NCBI GenBank assembly: GCA_019137255.1
Contig: WPDH01000223.1
Coordinates: forward strand, 124,001 to 188,000
Length of the DNA: 64,000 nucleotides
DNA from: Corinectria fuckeliana
Lineage: Eukaryota > Ascomycota > Sordariomycetes > Hypocreales > Nectriaceae
Reading direction: 5' to 3'
Positions 41,860-53,291 of the stretch are shown in pieces. Position 1 is the first letter of the stretch. The number at the start of each line of letters is the position of its first letter. The position numbers and the translations under genes are program-made. The notes under the pieces were generated by a model that searched no databases, had not been told where the DNA came from, and saw nothing but the letters and a program-made list of their open reading frames with translations.

Positions 41860-44112
41860 ATGGCCGGGCCTCTGCAGTTCGCGGCTTTCACCTCCGAGAC
41901 AGAGCTGCCGTTCTACTCAGCGCTCTTCGGCTCCAAGCTCGATTATGACAAGCTGGACGACTCCGCTCGGGGCGTTCTCGGCCTTTACGAGCCGCGCATT
42001 GAAACTCCCGAATCCAGCTGTCGCATGCAGATTCTCGGGAATGCCTTGAATAGCAACAAGTAGGCTGCCCTTGCTGTTTTTGCGCATTCCTCTCATTGAC
42101 CATGGCAGAACTAATCAGCCTAGTCCGCCTCTAGGGACTGTCAGGGCCGAGGGCATTATTAGGAACGTGAACACGCTGGAGGACTTCAAGAATCTGGACA
42201 AGGCTGCCATAATCAAGACTGCTGGCCGCCAGGTACATACATATCCGCTCCCGCTTGCGACCGTCTACCATAAGCCTGACTCTTTTAGATTTGGGATGCG
42301 ATCAACGATGGTAGCATCTACTCCGTCCCTTCGTTGCTGTCTTCGTTCGTGATCCTTTCATATGCCGACCTCAAGAAGTATAAGTTCACGTACTGGTTTG
42401 CCTTCCCGGCCCTTCACTCCGATCCGACATGGAAACGATCAGGTCCAGCCGAGCACCTTACCGCTGATGAGAGCACTGCACTTGTGGATCGAGTGGGAAC
42501 ATGGAGATATGAGAAGGACTCTCGCGAGCACGGCTTCTTTCTCGCAAAGAAGGTGCAAGGACAAGATCCGGATATCAATGAGGATGGCGAAGCTTCCCAC
42601 AGGCTCTCCTATCATTGGGAGGTTGGCTCGCTGCGAGACTTTGAAGACGGATTCTTCAACCAGATCCCCGAGGAAGACCAGTATGTTGCTTTTGTCGACC
42701 CTTCCACCTATCCGGAGGGCCCGGGATGGCCATTGCGGAATTTCTTGGTTCTCATCCGACAACGGTTTCGCCTGAAAAAGGTCAAGGTTATCTGCTACCG
42801 AGACACCTGGGCAAGGAGACATGAGGCGCGAAGTGTGATCCTCCCCATCGAGATGGACACTCTGCAAGATATGAAAATCGCCGAGATGCCCAAGACTACT
42901 GGATGGGAGAGGTCGAGGAACGGCAAACTCCAGGCTCAACAGGTCAACTTGGGCGAATATATGGATCCTGCCAAGCTGGCCGACAGCTCGGTTGATTTGA
43001 ACCTGAAGCTTATGAAGTGGCGAATCGCACCGAACCTGGACCTGGATAAGATCAAGAACACGAAGTGCCTTCTCCTGGGTGCTGGGACTTTGGGCAGTTA
43101 CGTGTCAAGGAATCTCATGGGCTGGGGGGTCCGGAAGATCACCTTTGTCGACTACGGCAAAGTTTCTTACTCCAATCCCGTCAGGCAACCTTTGTTCGAG
43201 TTCGACGATTGCCTGGGGGGTGGTAAACCAAAGGCGCCAAAAGCCGCCGAGGCGCTTAGGCGGATCTATCCTGGAGTGGAAAGTGAGGGTCACTCCCTGT
43301 CTGTTCCTATGCTTGGCCACCCCTTCACGGACGAGGCAAAGACACGGGCAGACTATGAGAAACTCGAGGCTCTTATCAACGAGCATGACGCCATCTTCTT
43401 GCTCATGGATTCGCGGGAGTCACGCTGGCTCCCAACTGTGATGGGAAAAGCCGTCGGCAAGATCGTGATGAATGCCGCACTGGGCTTTGACTCGTATGTC
43501 GTCATGAGACATGGGAGTGAGAGCAATGAAGACGGCAAGATGCCACTCGGTTGCTACTTTTGCAACGATGTAGTGGCCCCCGCAGATGTGAGTCATTCTA
43601 TCCACAATATTATACCAACGGTTCACTACTAACCTGCCTCGTAGTCGATGAAGGACCAGACGCTTGATCAGCAATGCACCGTCACCCGGCCAGGAGTAGC
43701 AGCCATTGCCTCGGCCCTTCTGGTAGAGCTCCTGACCAGCTTGTTGCAGCACCCACTGGGAAAAGACGCACCAGCTCCGCAACCTACCGGGGGGGTAATG
43801 CCCGAGAGGGATCCCCCAGATCACGCTCTAGGATTAGTTCCACATCAAATTCGAGGCTATGTATCAACCTTCCAGAACATCGTCATTCGAGGGCAGTCTT
43901 ATGATAGCTGCAGCGCATGCAGCCCGAAGATTCTTGGCGCTTGGCGGAAGAACGGGTGGGGTTTCGTGAAGCAGGCATTGCAAGAAAAGGATTATGTACT
44001 GGAACTATCGGGCCTCGCCGAGGTGCAACGAAGGGCAGAGGAGCTGGCAGGAGATATCGACTGGGACGAAGAGGATGCGTTGGCAGAGGACGGGGAGGGA
44101 GAGTTGATATAG
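41860..44112 (+). CDS. ATG7: Autophagy E1-like enzyme Atg7
   Basis: Four exons, 41860-42059, 42124-42232, 42289-43587 and 43645-44112, give 691 residues, the usual fungal length. The N-terminal domain (MAGPLQFAAFTSETELPFYS; 'LSYADLKKYKFTYWFAFPA') binds Atg3/Atg10. The adenylation domain has the nucleotide motif 'LLLGAGTLGSYVSRNL' (about 362-376), 'ITFVDYGKVSYSNPVRQPL' and 'LMDSRESRWLPT'. The catalytic Cys is Cys547 in 'DQQCTVTRPG', just after the last junction. The C-terminus is acidic ('DIDWDEEDALAEDGEGE'). Atg7 activates the ubiquitin-like proteins Atg8 and Atg12 for autophagosome formation. All junctions are in phase, with GT donors (GTAGGC, GTACAT, GTGAGT). Confidence 0.96.
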
Positions 44113-46890
44113 TATAAGCATTGTTGAGCACGGGGTATACGCTAGAGACGCAGGCTTGGTGTTGGGTTTATAGTTGTACAGCTTGGAAGATCTCCACGGT
44201 TGGCTAGATCTGGCGTTTTCGGGGCTGCTAGAGTCGTACTTGCCTACTATAAGGCCTCGGAATGGTACTTATTCTATTCTTTAGATGGCTCATACAAGTG
44301 TTGTCCTTTTCTTTAATCCACTACTTATCCTTGGGTGCCACTCTTGGTCCTGGAACAGCTAGATAGTTTGTGCCTATCCTTACGCCATAAGTCGAGAAAG
44401 CGTTTGGCTGTTCTACAAGGTCAACTCGCTCCCCCCCCCCTCCCCCCTTTTTACCACCCGTGCGAATAGGACTTACCTTGCTCGTCGCGCTCAGCAGGGC
44501 GATGAGCGAGCTCTGTACCACGTCTTCGTGGATATCGACGCCCCAGACTGTCTGCTTGCTGCCTATAGGCTTGCACTCGATATATGAGGCCGCCTTCACG
44601 CCTCGACCCTCGCCGATAGTATGCTCCTTATAGTCTGCTCTTCCGAGTAGCCGAAGACGCAAGAAGTTAAAGGGGCCTGCTCGGGCATGAAAGGAACATA
44701 CCATTGGATCGGGCAGACTCTGGTTATCATAGCCGAGGCAAGAGATTCGAGGATGTTAGCAACACCTCATGCGCTAAAAGTGTAGATTGGGGAACATACG
44801 ACAGCCAGCGAGGGGCCTTGTCCATGACCTCGTTAGGCCACTGTCGGATCGGCAAATGCAGCGGCTAGCCAAGTCAATTGGAAGAAAAAGGCTGAGAGCA
44901 TAGAGGCACGAAGCTCGCCTTGAACGGCTTGTACTTCTTCCACGGTTCATTGAGGCTGCAGAGGAGAGTCGAGAAGGTTAGCTCTGCATGTGTCAAAAAG
45001 CTCTTATCAACAGAGCAGCGTTCGCGGGCAGCTCAAGCAACCCACATTGGTATCTTGGCGGCGGGCTCATCGGCCGTATCTCCGAAGACGATGACAAGGG
45101 AGAGAAAGAAATAAGGATAGAAATACGCAGAGCGTGGCGAGCTGGATCGGAGGGACGGGGTAGTCTGGAGGTTGGAAGCTTCGAGGGCCACCCTGAGAAT
45201 GATTTAATCGTAGCATCTCTAATCTATTTGCAGTAATCCAGTTACTTACTAGCATATCCATCATCAGTCAAGATAGTTAGATAGCTATCACTGAACGTAT
45301 TAGCACACAGCGATATTGAGTACTTATCATTCAAGTACATAATGGTAGCTAATGCAAGGCACCGAGATAATGGAGTCCTAGTGAACCACAGTAGCCACCC
45401 TATAGCAATTACGATAAAAGCACATACAACACTACAGCTGGGCTGAGTGAAACGAGTTACACTTGCCCCTTTTTTTCTTCTCCGTCTTGTAAGATAAGAC
45501 AAGCCTTCGTTTTCCAAAATAAATAGACAGTAAAGTCCAATTCGAGATGATTACCACACAACGAGGCTCAGATAGACATAAAAATATCCTTCCCAACAAG
45601 CTAAACGACAAAGGACATCTGCTAAACATGCGTGAGCGGATATAAATGACACGGAGCAAATGCATCTGTATTATTATTCAGCGGTCTTGGACGGAGTCTG
45701 GCAAATATTTGTCGAGGTGCGAACAGTTTGAAAGGGTCGAAGAGTATTACGATCCAAGTCCCATGGCATTCCCTGGAAGCCAGCGACCCTTCCCTTAGAC
45801 GCTTTGTGGAGAACCGATGCCGGTGAATGAACCGCGCCCTGAACGCTTGCTGCTAGGCGCCTGGTACATATAAAGCCAGTGTATCCTAGCTTCCCGCTGA
45901 TAAGCGACGGCATTGTTAAGCATCTTGAACCGTCGGACCCTCGGAGTGCAATAACAATGAGGACGCTATTTGACCCCTGTCTGCACCGCCACAGCAGCAG
46001 CCGGGTCTCATGGCATTGAACTGTCCCGATCTGGACATGGGCTGTCACACCTTTTATAGCCTCAAACGCGAGAGGATCATGGAAGAGATTAATGCAATAT
46101 AAACCTAGAGTCCGCAAATCTGCGGGACAATTGGAACAACCGCCTCAACTGGACATCATTTTGTCCTACTCTCATCTATCTTTCAATTCGACTTACACCG
46201 TTTTGGACTCTCGGTTGGCGCGACCTTGGACCTGCCGGAAGATGTTTACCAATGAGACACGGGGCCGGGGTGCCATTTAAGCCCGAAACCTCCACAGATA
46301 CTCCGCATGTGCCGAACAGCTCTTGGTGACGATGGCGACAATCCCTCATCTGGGGAAAGATTGCCTCATTCTGACGAGCACCAATACAATCATTCACTGA
46401 TGATAGAAAAAGGCTACAATGTTGAATGGGTATAATGTTGGATTGACGGGTATCGAGATAATTACTAATCAGTCCAGCGCGACGTTTGCCTTCCAAAGTC
46501 AATCCAACACACGCCTCCAGTAGCAAAAGAAAGAAGGAAACGTAAAAGGATCCTCGAGTCATTAAGGTGTCGGTCGTTTCGCCTCGTTATCCTGGGCGTC
46601 GACTCCCGGCCGGCGCCAAGGTCCAGGGCATGGTCATGCTTAAACAAAGGGAAAAGCCCACACCCAATACTCCGTAGCTCCCCGCCGTATCGTCGGAATG
46701 CTCGGCAACTGCGATGTCTTGGCCCTTCGTGGCACGCGCGCTGCGCTGTGACCTGCATAGGACTTTGAGTGGCTGTGACGGTCGAGCATCAGCATTTGCT
46801 TGATGTTGGCGGGTGGAGTCCCCGGTCGCTTCAAGCTTGTTGACGTCCGCCAGCGTCTGGCCGGGGCGCGTGCGCCCACGAGGTGGTTGC
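44113..46890. other. Gene-poor region with a LEU4 relic
   Basis: Between ATG7 and PMP3. It contains the LEU4-derived pseudogene (listed separately) and a C-run near 44431-44450. The remainder (44961-46890) is AT-richer than the neighbouring genes. Frames such as 45674-46117 start at a non-ATG codon and show no domain, so they were not called. Confidence 0.5.
44477..44960 (-). pseudogene. Rearranged relic of 2-isopropylmalate synthase (LEU4/LeuA)
   Basis: Minus-strand pieces match fungal 2-isopropylmalate synthase in order but not in full. First comes an N-terminal exon ('LNEPWKKYKPFK'), then 'LHLPIRQWPNEVMDKAPRWLS', then '(Y)DNQSLPDPM', each still separated by intron-like sequence. Directly afterwards, near 44700, comes the C-terminal regulatory-domain segment 'DYKEHTIGEGRGVKAASYIECK...WGVDIHEDVVQSSLIALLSA'. 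The catalytic TIM barrel, which normally follows SLPDPM, is absent. The 'DLRDG' part of the conserved N-terminal block is also corrupted, and the first intron's donor reads GCGAGC. This indicates an internally deleted duplicate retaining introns, hence DNA-level rather than retro-copied. Divergence is modest, so the event looks fairly recent. It is not expected to make an active enzyme; a functional parent copy should lie elsewhere. Confidence 0.75.
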
Positions 46891-47336
46891 TTAGTACTTC
46901 AGGATGATGTACAGAGCGTGGATGATACCAGGAAGGTAACCTAGAGGGGGGGCAATAGTTAGAAAAGGTTGGTCTTTGGTGTGTTGTTGCTGCGGATAAA
47001 CCGGGGTGGAGACCGGAGGCGGAGGGGAGGGAAGGGAAGGGAGGAAATGTCTTACCCAGGATGGTGAGCAGGATGTTGATGAAGAAGTCGGCGTTGCAGC
47101 CGCGCTCGAGGAAGACACCCACGGGAGGGAGAAGGACGGCAAGGATAATCTTGCAAATGTCGCTGTGGAAGGGCAATCAATGTGGTTAGCTCTCTGAACC
47201 ATGGCGCCAGGCGCATGATGGGTGAAGGGATGCATGTTGCGCCGATGCTGGCGCAATAGTCCCGCGGAGCACCCGGATCCCATCATCACTGCAAGGCGAA
47301 GGAGGGAGGGCGAACTTACCTAGCGGTGAAGGCCAT
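46891..47336 (-). CDS. PMP3: Plasma membrane proteolipid 3 (Pmp3/RCI2 family)
   Basis: Three exons, 47336-47320 (17 nt), 47162-47056 and 46940-46891, give 57 residues, the canonical length. The sequence begins MAFTASDICKIILAVLLPP, continues 'GVFLERGCNADFFINILLTIL' and ends 'GYLPGIIHALYIILKY'. These are the two transmembrane helices and the PPxGVFLERGC loop of the Pmp3/RCI2 family. Such proteolipids sit in the plasma membrane, limit membrane hyperpolarisation and are induced by salt and cold. Junction phases are 2 and 1, and all three rebuild conserved residues. Without the two small outer exons the gene is easily missed. Confidence 0.96.
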
Positions 47337-48896
47337 TGTGTCGGTTGGAAAGAGTCTGCTCGGGAAGAGAGAAGCTTGGTGATATGTGTGCTTGAAGTTG
47401 GTTGATGGGAGAAAACAGGTGTGTATGGAGATGCAAGAGAGATGGTAGAGATCATTCCTGTGGATTGGAGGGGGGATACTTTGTCCTTTATACGAAGCAC
47501 GGCCGCATCGGGATCCTCCCGTCTGTGATCACGCATCACTGCACCCCGTCACTTTCCCCGATACAAGCTTCCAGGCTGTTCCGTTCCAGGGCACCAGCAA
47601 GCCGCCTAACTTGCCCAGCCTTGCCACACGCAAGAGGCCTGGGCACTGCGTCATCGACTTGGGAAAAGGGCTAGGAGGGGTGGACCGCAGCTGGGCAAGC
47701 CACAAACGGGGACGTCTGTGTGTGTGCGTGTGTGCAGTCAAGCTGTGCCCTGCTTTTCTGGGTTGCAGGGGAGGAGACCTCGTAGCTACATAGTAGGTAA
47801 TTCCCACGGAGCACCAGGACAACCTGCGAGACGCCAATGGGTTATCTATGGGCCATCCCGATTGCTGCAGACCGACGTTCGCTGGGCTGGGCTTGGAGCT
47901 CTACGTCATTGCCGAACAGCCAAATCAAAGAAAGCTTGTGGCAGGATGTGGAGCCAACGCCACAATCTGTGACGACGGTGCTGCTCAGAAAGAGGAAAGA
48001 AGGACGCACGGCCCCCGACTTCCCGTCCACAATGTGACGCTTGGCCCCGCTAGGCTGCTGAGCCACACCTGAACCTGGCGCAGCACAAGGCCCATCCGTC
48101 ATTGATCAAAAGTCCGACTCTCTGATGATCGGGGTGTTTTATTATTCGGCCTCATTCATTGCGCGGAGTGTGGCTGGTGCGAATCACGGGGTTATGGCAA
48201 GTTCCCTCTTGGCTTCTGCTGCACAGGTATCTGCAGGCGGCCTCTAATAGTTCGCAAGCAGGATTTCCCCCAACCATTTTTTCCTCTTTTCCTTTTTTCT
48301 TTTGGTTTTAATTTACATTTCCCTGACGTCCTCCGTTCTATCGCAGACTTGAGGCGCCTGCAATGCCGGATCTCCCGGCACCAGCCCCCCGGGCTGGCCA
48401 AGCAAGGTTTCACACTTGCTCGCAAGCGGTGGACCCGCGGGCGGAGAATACCTGATTCTAGAGTCAATGGCATACGGGCCTCTTGGCGCCCCTTTACTAT
48501 GACTGTTACCGACATGCTGCTCTGCTTGTGCACGGGTCCTTGGCTTTTTCGACCGCCTTTCGTCGCTGGTCTAACCCCAGAGCCGCCGCGTCAGTGCCAA
48601 CCGCCAAGGCGGTCCGTCGGTAGCAAATGGACGGCCAAGGACTCACTCAAGCGTGTTGGTGACTCCTTAGGGTAGGAATTAATATGCATGTTTCTTGATT
48701 TATTTTTGGCCATCAATAAAGTTGGCGTGCCTGTGTATAGTATTCGTGCAGGCATATTAGTATATCCTTTGGGAATAGTATTAATCGCACAAACATGTAT
48801 CCTCCGGGCGATAATGTTAATTGTACAAAACAATAGTCCAGCCCAGTCCCCGGGCCTGTTGAAAATGCCCCTTCTCAAGGCTACCGTAGAACAAGT
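47337..48896. other. Intergenic region upstream of PMP3 / downstream of GPI11
   Basis: Contains a short TG/CG-interrupted dinucleotide tract at about 47715-47736 and the PMP3 promoter. From about 48660 to 48840 it is AT-rich, consistent with the GPI11 3' region. No exon recognised. Confidence 0.45.
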
Positions 48897-49781
48897 CTAT
48901 TCCTCCTTGGACTCAGGCGTCGCCCATCGCTTGCCATAGAAGACGCTTCCCACAAACTTGGTCCCGAAGATATAGCCCGCATAGGCGCCGACCATAATGG
49001 TGATGGGCCACTTCTGCCACTCGCGGTCCCAATCCAGCGGGATGGGCACCGCACCCAACCAGGCGCCGACAGTGGCGCCCACCAAGCCGCCAAACGGCGT
49101 GTCCATTGGCGCCGAGGCACCCAGCACGGCTTGCAACGCTTGGGGGTCCGAGCCGCGCACGTAGAGGATGGGGAACACGGTGAGGACTGTGAAGTGCGCG
49201 CAGCAGAGGAGGGTGTGCGAGACATGGGTGACGAACGGGGCGCCGAAGAGGACGAAGAGGAGGTGGAAGACGGGCGTCACCATGCCGGTGAGGAGGAGAG
49301 CGATGACAGCAGTCTGTGCGGATTAAACGTTAGCTAACTCTTGTGCCGTTGAAGCAATTGGGCGCCTCTGGGAGCTTACGGCAAAGCGGTTTGGTCCAGT
49401 TGCATCCTTCTTCTTCTCGCCGGGACGCAGCTTCTTAGCCAGCTTCGCGTTTTGAGACCCGGCGACTGGGAGACAAAGGACCACAAAGGCTGTCTGGATG
49501 GCCACAACGACAGGCAGGGCCTTCCAAAGCGTCGACACGGGATCCGCCACCAGGGCCTCGAATCGCCATACGAACAGACTCGCGAGGAGGTGCGGGTGTA
49601 TAACGGAAACCGTGTTGGCGACGGAGTTGGTGAGGAGCGGAACCGGGGGGATGGCGGCCTTAGGGGCGACCGGCTGGGCGGAGGCGCCCTGTGTTAAGGT
49701 CGTCGACATGATAACGGGCGGCGCTGTCGTCGATGCGACGAGGTGTTTTGAGCTACTCGTCGCGGCCTCCCGAGGCTCCAT
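48897..49781 (-). CDS. GPI11: GPI-anchor biosynthesis protein Gpi11 (PIG-F)
   Basis: Two exons, 49781-49380 and 49313-48897 (GTAAGC...CACAG), give 272 residues. The protein is a multi-pass ER membrane protein. Visible helices are around 'LLASLFVWRFEALV', 'ALPVVVAIQTAFVVLCLPVAG', 'TAVIALLLTGMVTPVFHLLFVLFGAP', 'TLLCCAHFTVLTVFPILYV', 'GGLVGATVGAWLGAVPIPL' and 'WPITIMVGAYAGYIFG'. The 'GAxLGAxxxPLDWDRxWQxWP' region is diagnostic of PIG-F. PIG-F/Gpi11 stabilises the ethanolaminephosphate transferases (PIG-O, PIG-G) that finish the GPI glycan. A downstream Met at 49709 (MSTTLTQGAS) is a plausible alternative start. A basic 'KKLRPGEKKKD' loop precedes the junction. Confidence 0.92.
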
Positions 49782-50988
49782 TGACAGCTAGCTTGAAGCT
49801 CGCCTGGGAGTCTCGGGTCACGCTGACGGTCACATGCTGATAACGATAAGCCCAATGGTTGAGTATAGTATTTGTCCCGCCAGCCGGGACTTTTCATATT
49901 CCGGGGAAAACTTGGTTGGATGTGATGTGACAGACGACTGTCTGTTGAGGTACGTAGGTATACTCGTACGGTTTCCAAAACAGACCAGCGGGTTCATCAG
50001 TCCTAGCTGGTCTTCGGGAGGCAGCGAGAACACTTGTATCCGGATCTCATCCAATCTGATGGCCTAGTCATGCAAAAGTCGAGGACACGGCTGCAACGTG
50101 TTTGGGACATGCAGCTTGGGGTAAGTTCAGATGTCAGATGTCAGATCGGGTCGAGAACCCGCGGCCATCTTCGCTGCGTCGACGTCGTCGTCGCCGGCCG
50201 AAATGGGCCAACATGCCATCAGTCGATGGGCTGCAGCGTCCGCAAGCGGCTGTAACTGGGGCTCCAAGGCCCTTTTTTTCCTTTTTTTCCCCAGCGATCG
50301 GGAAAAACAGGATCCCTCGCTGATTGGCCGCCTGGAATCCCCGCCAGGCCTGCCGTCAGCCGAGCGCCGCCCGGCCAATGACACGCCCCGCCGGTCCCCG
50401 CCGAACGGAGCAGAATCGCACCACGCCCGGGGCCAGCGCCCTCCAAATCGACCCATCGACCTCCGGGCCCCGGTGAACGGGTGGTGGGGACGCGGTGCTG
50501 AGTCATGGCAACCCTGCTCTCCTCATTGGCCGCAGCAGCCTCAGCAGCCTGTTCTGGTCCTCTTGGGCACCCAACGCGGTGGCATGATGCTCTCGACAGC
50601 GGACGAAATCTGCCCACAATGGACATGCCCGGGTTGCAGGGCGACGGGAAGCCGCCGCCAGGGCTGACATCCCGGTGCAAATTCGCAATTCTTGGCCACG
50701 AGACAAGAAGATCGGCATCGTCATAGTCTGTATAAGAGCCTCTGTCATCTTCCTCGTTCAGTTCATCCCTTCTCTCACCAGCATCAGCATCAACAGCATC
50801 CAAGCAATCAACTACTTACAACTCTCCACTCTCACCCAATAAACACCACTCAATTCGACTCGTCTTCAAGACTCTACTCTTCTCCAACTCAAATAAAATC
50901 CAATCAATTCATTTCTTGGATAACAAAGTCTCAACGACAAATCACCACTTCAACACCCAAAACCACCAACTACCACTCATCCATCATC
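49782..50988. other. Divergent intergenic region
   Basis: Upstream of GPI11 (-) and of a small mitochondrial-protein gene (+). It has T-rich runs at 50272-50291 and a C/A-rich leader at about 50750-50985 typical of a highly expressed fungal gene. No exon recognised. Confidence 0.45.
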
Positions 50989-51308
50989 ATGTCTCCCGTC
51001 GTCGCCCGTGTCGCCATCCGCGCCGCTGCCCGCCGCCAATTCTCTCTCCTCGGCGCCATGCGAACTGTTGGCCGATCAATGGAGTCTCACCCCTTTGAGC
51101 GTCTTCCTACTGCTATGAAGCCCGCTTCCCCTGACTACGCCAAGATGGTCAAGCGCGTTGGCAGCCAGGCCATCATGTAAGTTGCCAAGTTAATTCTACA
51201 CTTCCCGATTTAGAGGCTAACGATGCTATCAACAGCTTCTTCCCTGGCTTCGCTGTCGTCCTTGGCTGGCCCCTTGCCGCCGCCTGGGCCTTCGACGGTA
51301 CCCTCTAA
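50989..51308 (+). CDS. Small mitochondrial single-helix protein, probably respiratory-chain related
   Basis: Two exons, 50989-51176 and 51236-51308 (GTAAGT donor, GCTAAC branch, CAACAG acceptor), give 86 residues. The N-terminus is an Arg/Ala-rich presequence (MSPVVARVAIRAAARRQFS). A hydrophilic part (ESHPFERLPTAMKPASPDY) and one C-terminal helix (IIFFPGFAVVLGWPLAAAWAF) follow. The architecture matches small nuclear-encoded subunits of the inner membrane, such as supernumerary subunits of respiratory complexes, but I cannot name the family with confidence. Its long CA-rich leader suggests strong expression. Without splicing the frame stops four bases after the donor. Confidence 0.75.
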
Positions 51309-53291
51309 ATGACGAGCGCCATACCATACCATACCAATATTTCTTGGATTCAATTTCAATCGAGCGAGACTCGGAGAGACTAGTTGTCGATGGAGGCCAT
51401 GAACTGCATGACCATCCACTTTGATAGCTGGCCCAGTTGTGGCGACGCACACAGTCATTTGTATATAGCATTGAAAGGCGTTGAGGTGCATTTTGTAGCG
51501 AAAGATGCAGTAGCATCTAGGCTACGGCCATGATAAATCCATAGAGATTATAATCCCTTTTGTTCACCACTTCTAAAAAGCCTCTCCACATCTCTATGAA
51601 CATGTTCACGGGACCTTGTTCTTCCCCGCATAGCAAAGCAGGGGCAAGGATTCTTGCCAGATCATTGGAAAAAGTGGGAATCCCCCCCCTGAGCATGATT
51701 TATGACCATTTAGTAATCGGAGATAAGAGTTATGTTAACAAAAAGTTATGCCTATAGCGATGAAATTAATTCTCTCTACTACAAGGTCGTGACACGAAAT
51801 AAACGGCTGATCCACTTTACTGACAATACAATAACGTTTAGGACTATTAGCTCAACGGACTTACTCTTCAAAGGTACACCGTGTTTGCTCGTCTCGCTAT
51901 TCAATCATGTGTGCCTTTCAACCATCTCCCTGTCGCGTGGTCCCCTTCTATCGTCGACGAAGTCGTTTCGGGCTCATATTTCTTGTATCTTCTGTTCCAG
52001 CTGACTATGGCCGGGTCGACGCCTCTATCGCGGTTGGCGTTGGGGAGATTATTTCTGGGCAATGAGCATGCCTCAGAAGACTCCGTGATCCCGGAACACC
52101 ATCTAATAGAGGCGAAACAGATGGCGTGTAGTTGGACACAATAGTCCGGTTTATCGTGCCGGTGAGTTGGGTTGAAGGCTCAGAGAAATGGCGAAACACG
52201 CTTCTGGGCATGATGACCGTATTATAGATACGTTAATTCTGTTTGTTATTCGAGCGAAGCCCAGCCCCCTGACAATGAATGCCAAGGCTGTGACAGATGA
52301 AGAAGGGCGGTTTTCTTCTCCTCTGCCTCGTACTCCTAGGCAGCAAGCTTACTGCGCCATATTGCAGCGTGAAATATGCCTCGCTTCCTGTACAGAGCTT
52401 GTTCAAGAGCGCCCAGTGAGAAGCTAGGAAAAGTCCGCGATGAATGCCTGCATGTTCGGCTCCTGCCAGGTGATGTCACAATGCTCAATGGAAAATTCAA
52501 GTGGGACAAGCTGGCGGTCATCAGATTTGCACTTCCAGATGGAGGGTGTCCGAACTCACCTGCCGTGATGACCTCCCAGAGGAACTTGCATTGGTAGACA
52601 AATGCGTGATCTTACCATGACCGCCTCCGTACACCTGCTTAGCCTCATACGAGATTCGAATGGTGATTCTTTACGCCGAGGACCAATCCGACAACCTGCA
52701 TCTCACTACCGCAGGTGTCAATGACGAAAGGGATATACGATAAATAGAGCATGGCTATTACATGGCTGGGAGAAACTGGTGTCGAAGGTCTCACATATCT
52801 AGATACGTTGGCTGACTGGGTAATTACACGGCCAGTTACACAGCCAGCCTGCAGATGACAGAAGTGGCAACGACCGAGGCAAGCCGATTGAAGTCAAGTT
52901 ACACATCCAAGATCGGCTCAGAGAGATCAAAGAGGATGTAAAAGTCGTCGCCAACAAGAACTGGATGCGTGTTTGGATGGTACAGAAATATTCGAGACCT
53001 TAGATCGACCAACCTCCGCTTTGAATAGCGCTCAATGACCAGGGGCTTACGCAGAGTACCCATTTTGAGCCATGCTTAGACTGCTTGTCCCATAGACCAT
53101 CTCGCAAGAGATCGTGCGGTCGTAGAGCCTCGTAACGTTAAGTGGAGGGAAGGCTTAGTTTATCAATTAGGTAGATGCGGCTTGAGGTGTCACGTGCTTT
53201 CGCTTCACTGCATCTATTGGAGGCGCGTCGCCACGCGTAGCACCCTGTCTCCTATCCCCACACCACCGCATCGCTTTAACGCAGCATCACG
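51309..53291. other. Intergenic region upstream of the SNF2 gene
   Basis: 2 kb with no secure exon. Short frames at about 51881-52144 and 52376-52597 are open but unrecognised and could be relics. The last ~100 bases are the SNF2 promoter or leader. Confidence 0.45.

Noticed and set aside
45674..46117. 147-codon minus-strand frame
   Set aside because: The frame starts with a non-ATG codon and has no recognisable domain, splice context or signal.
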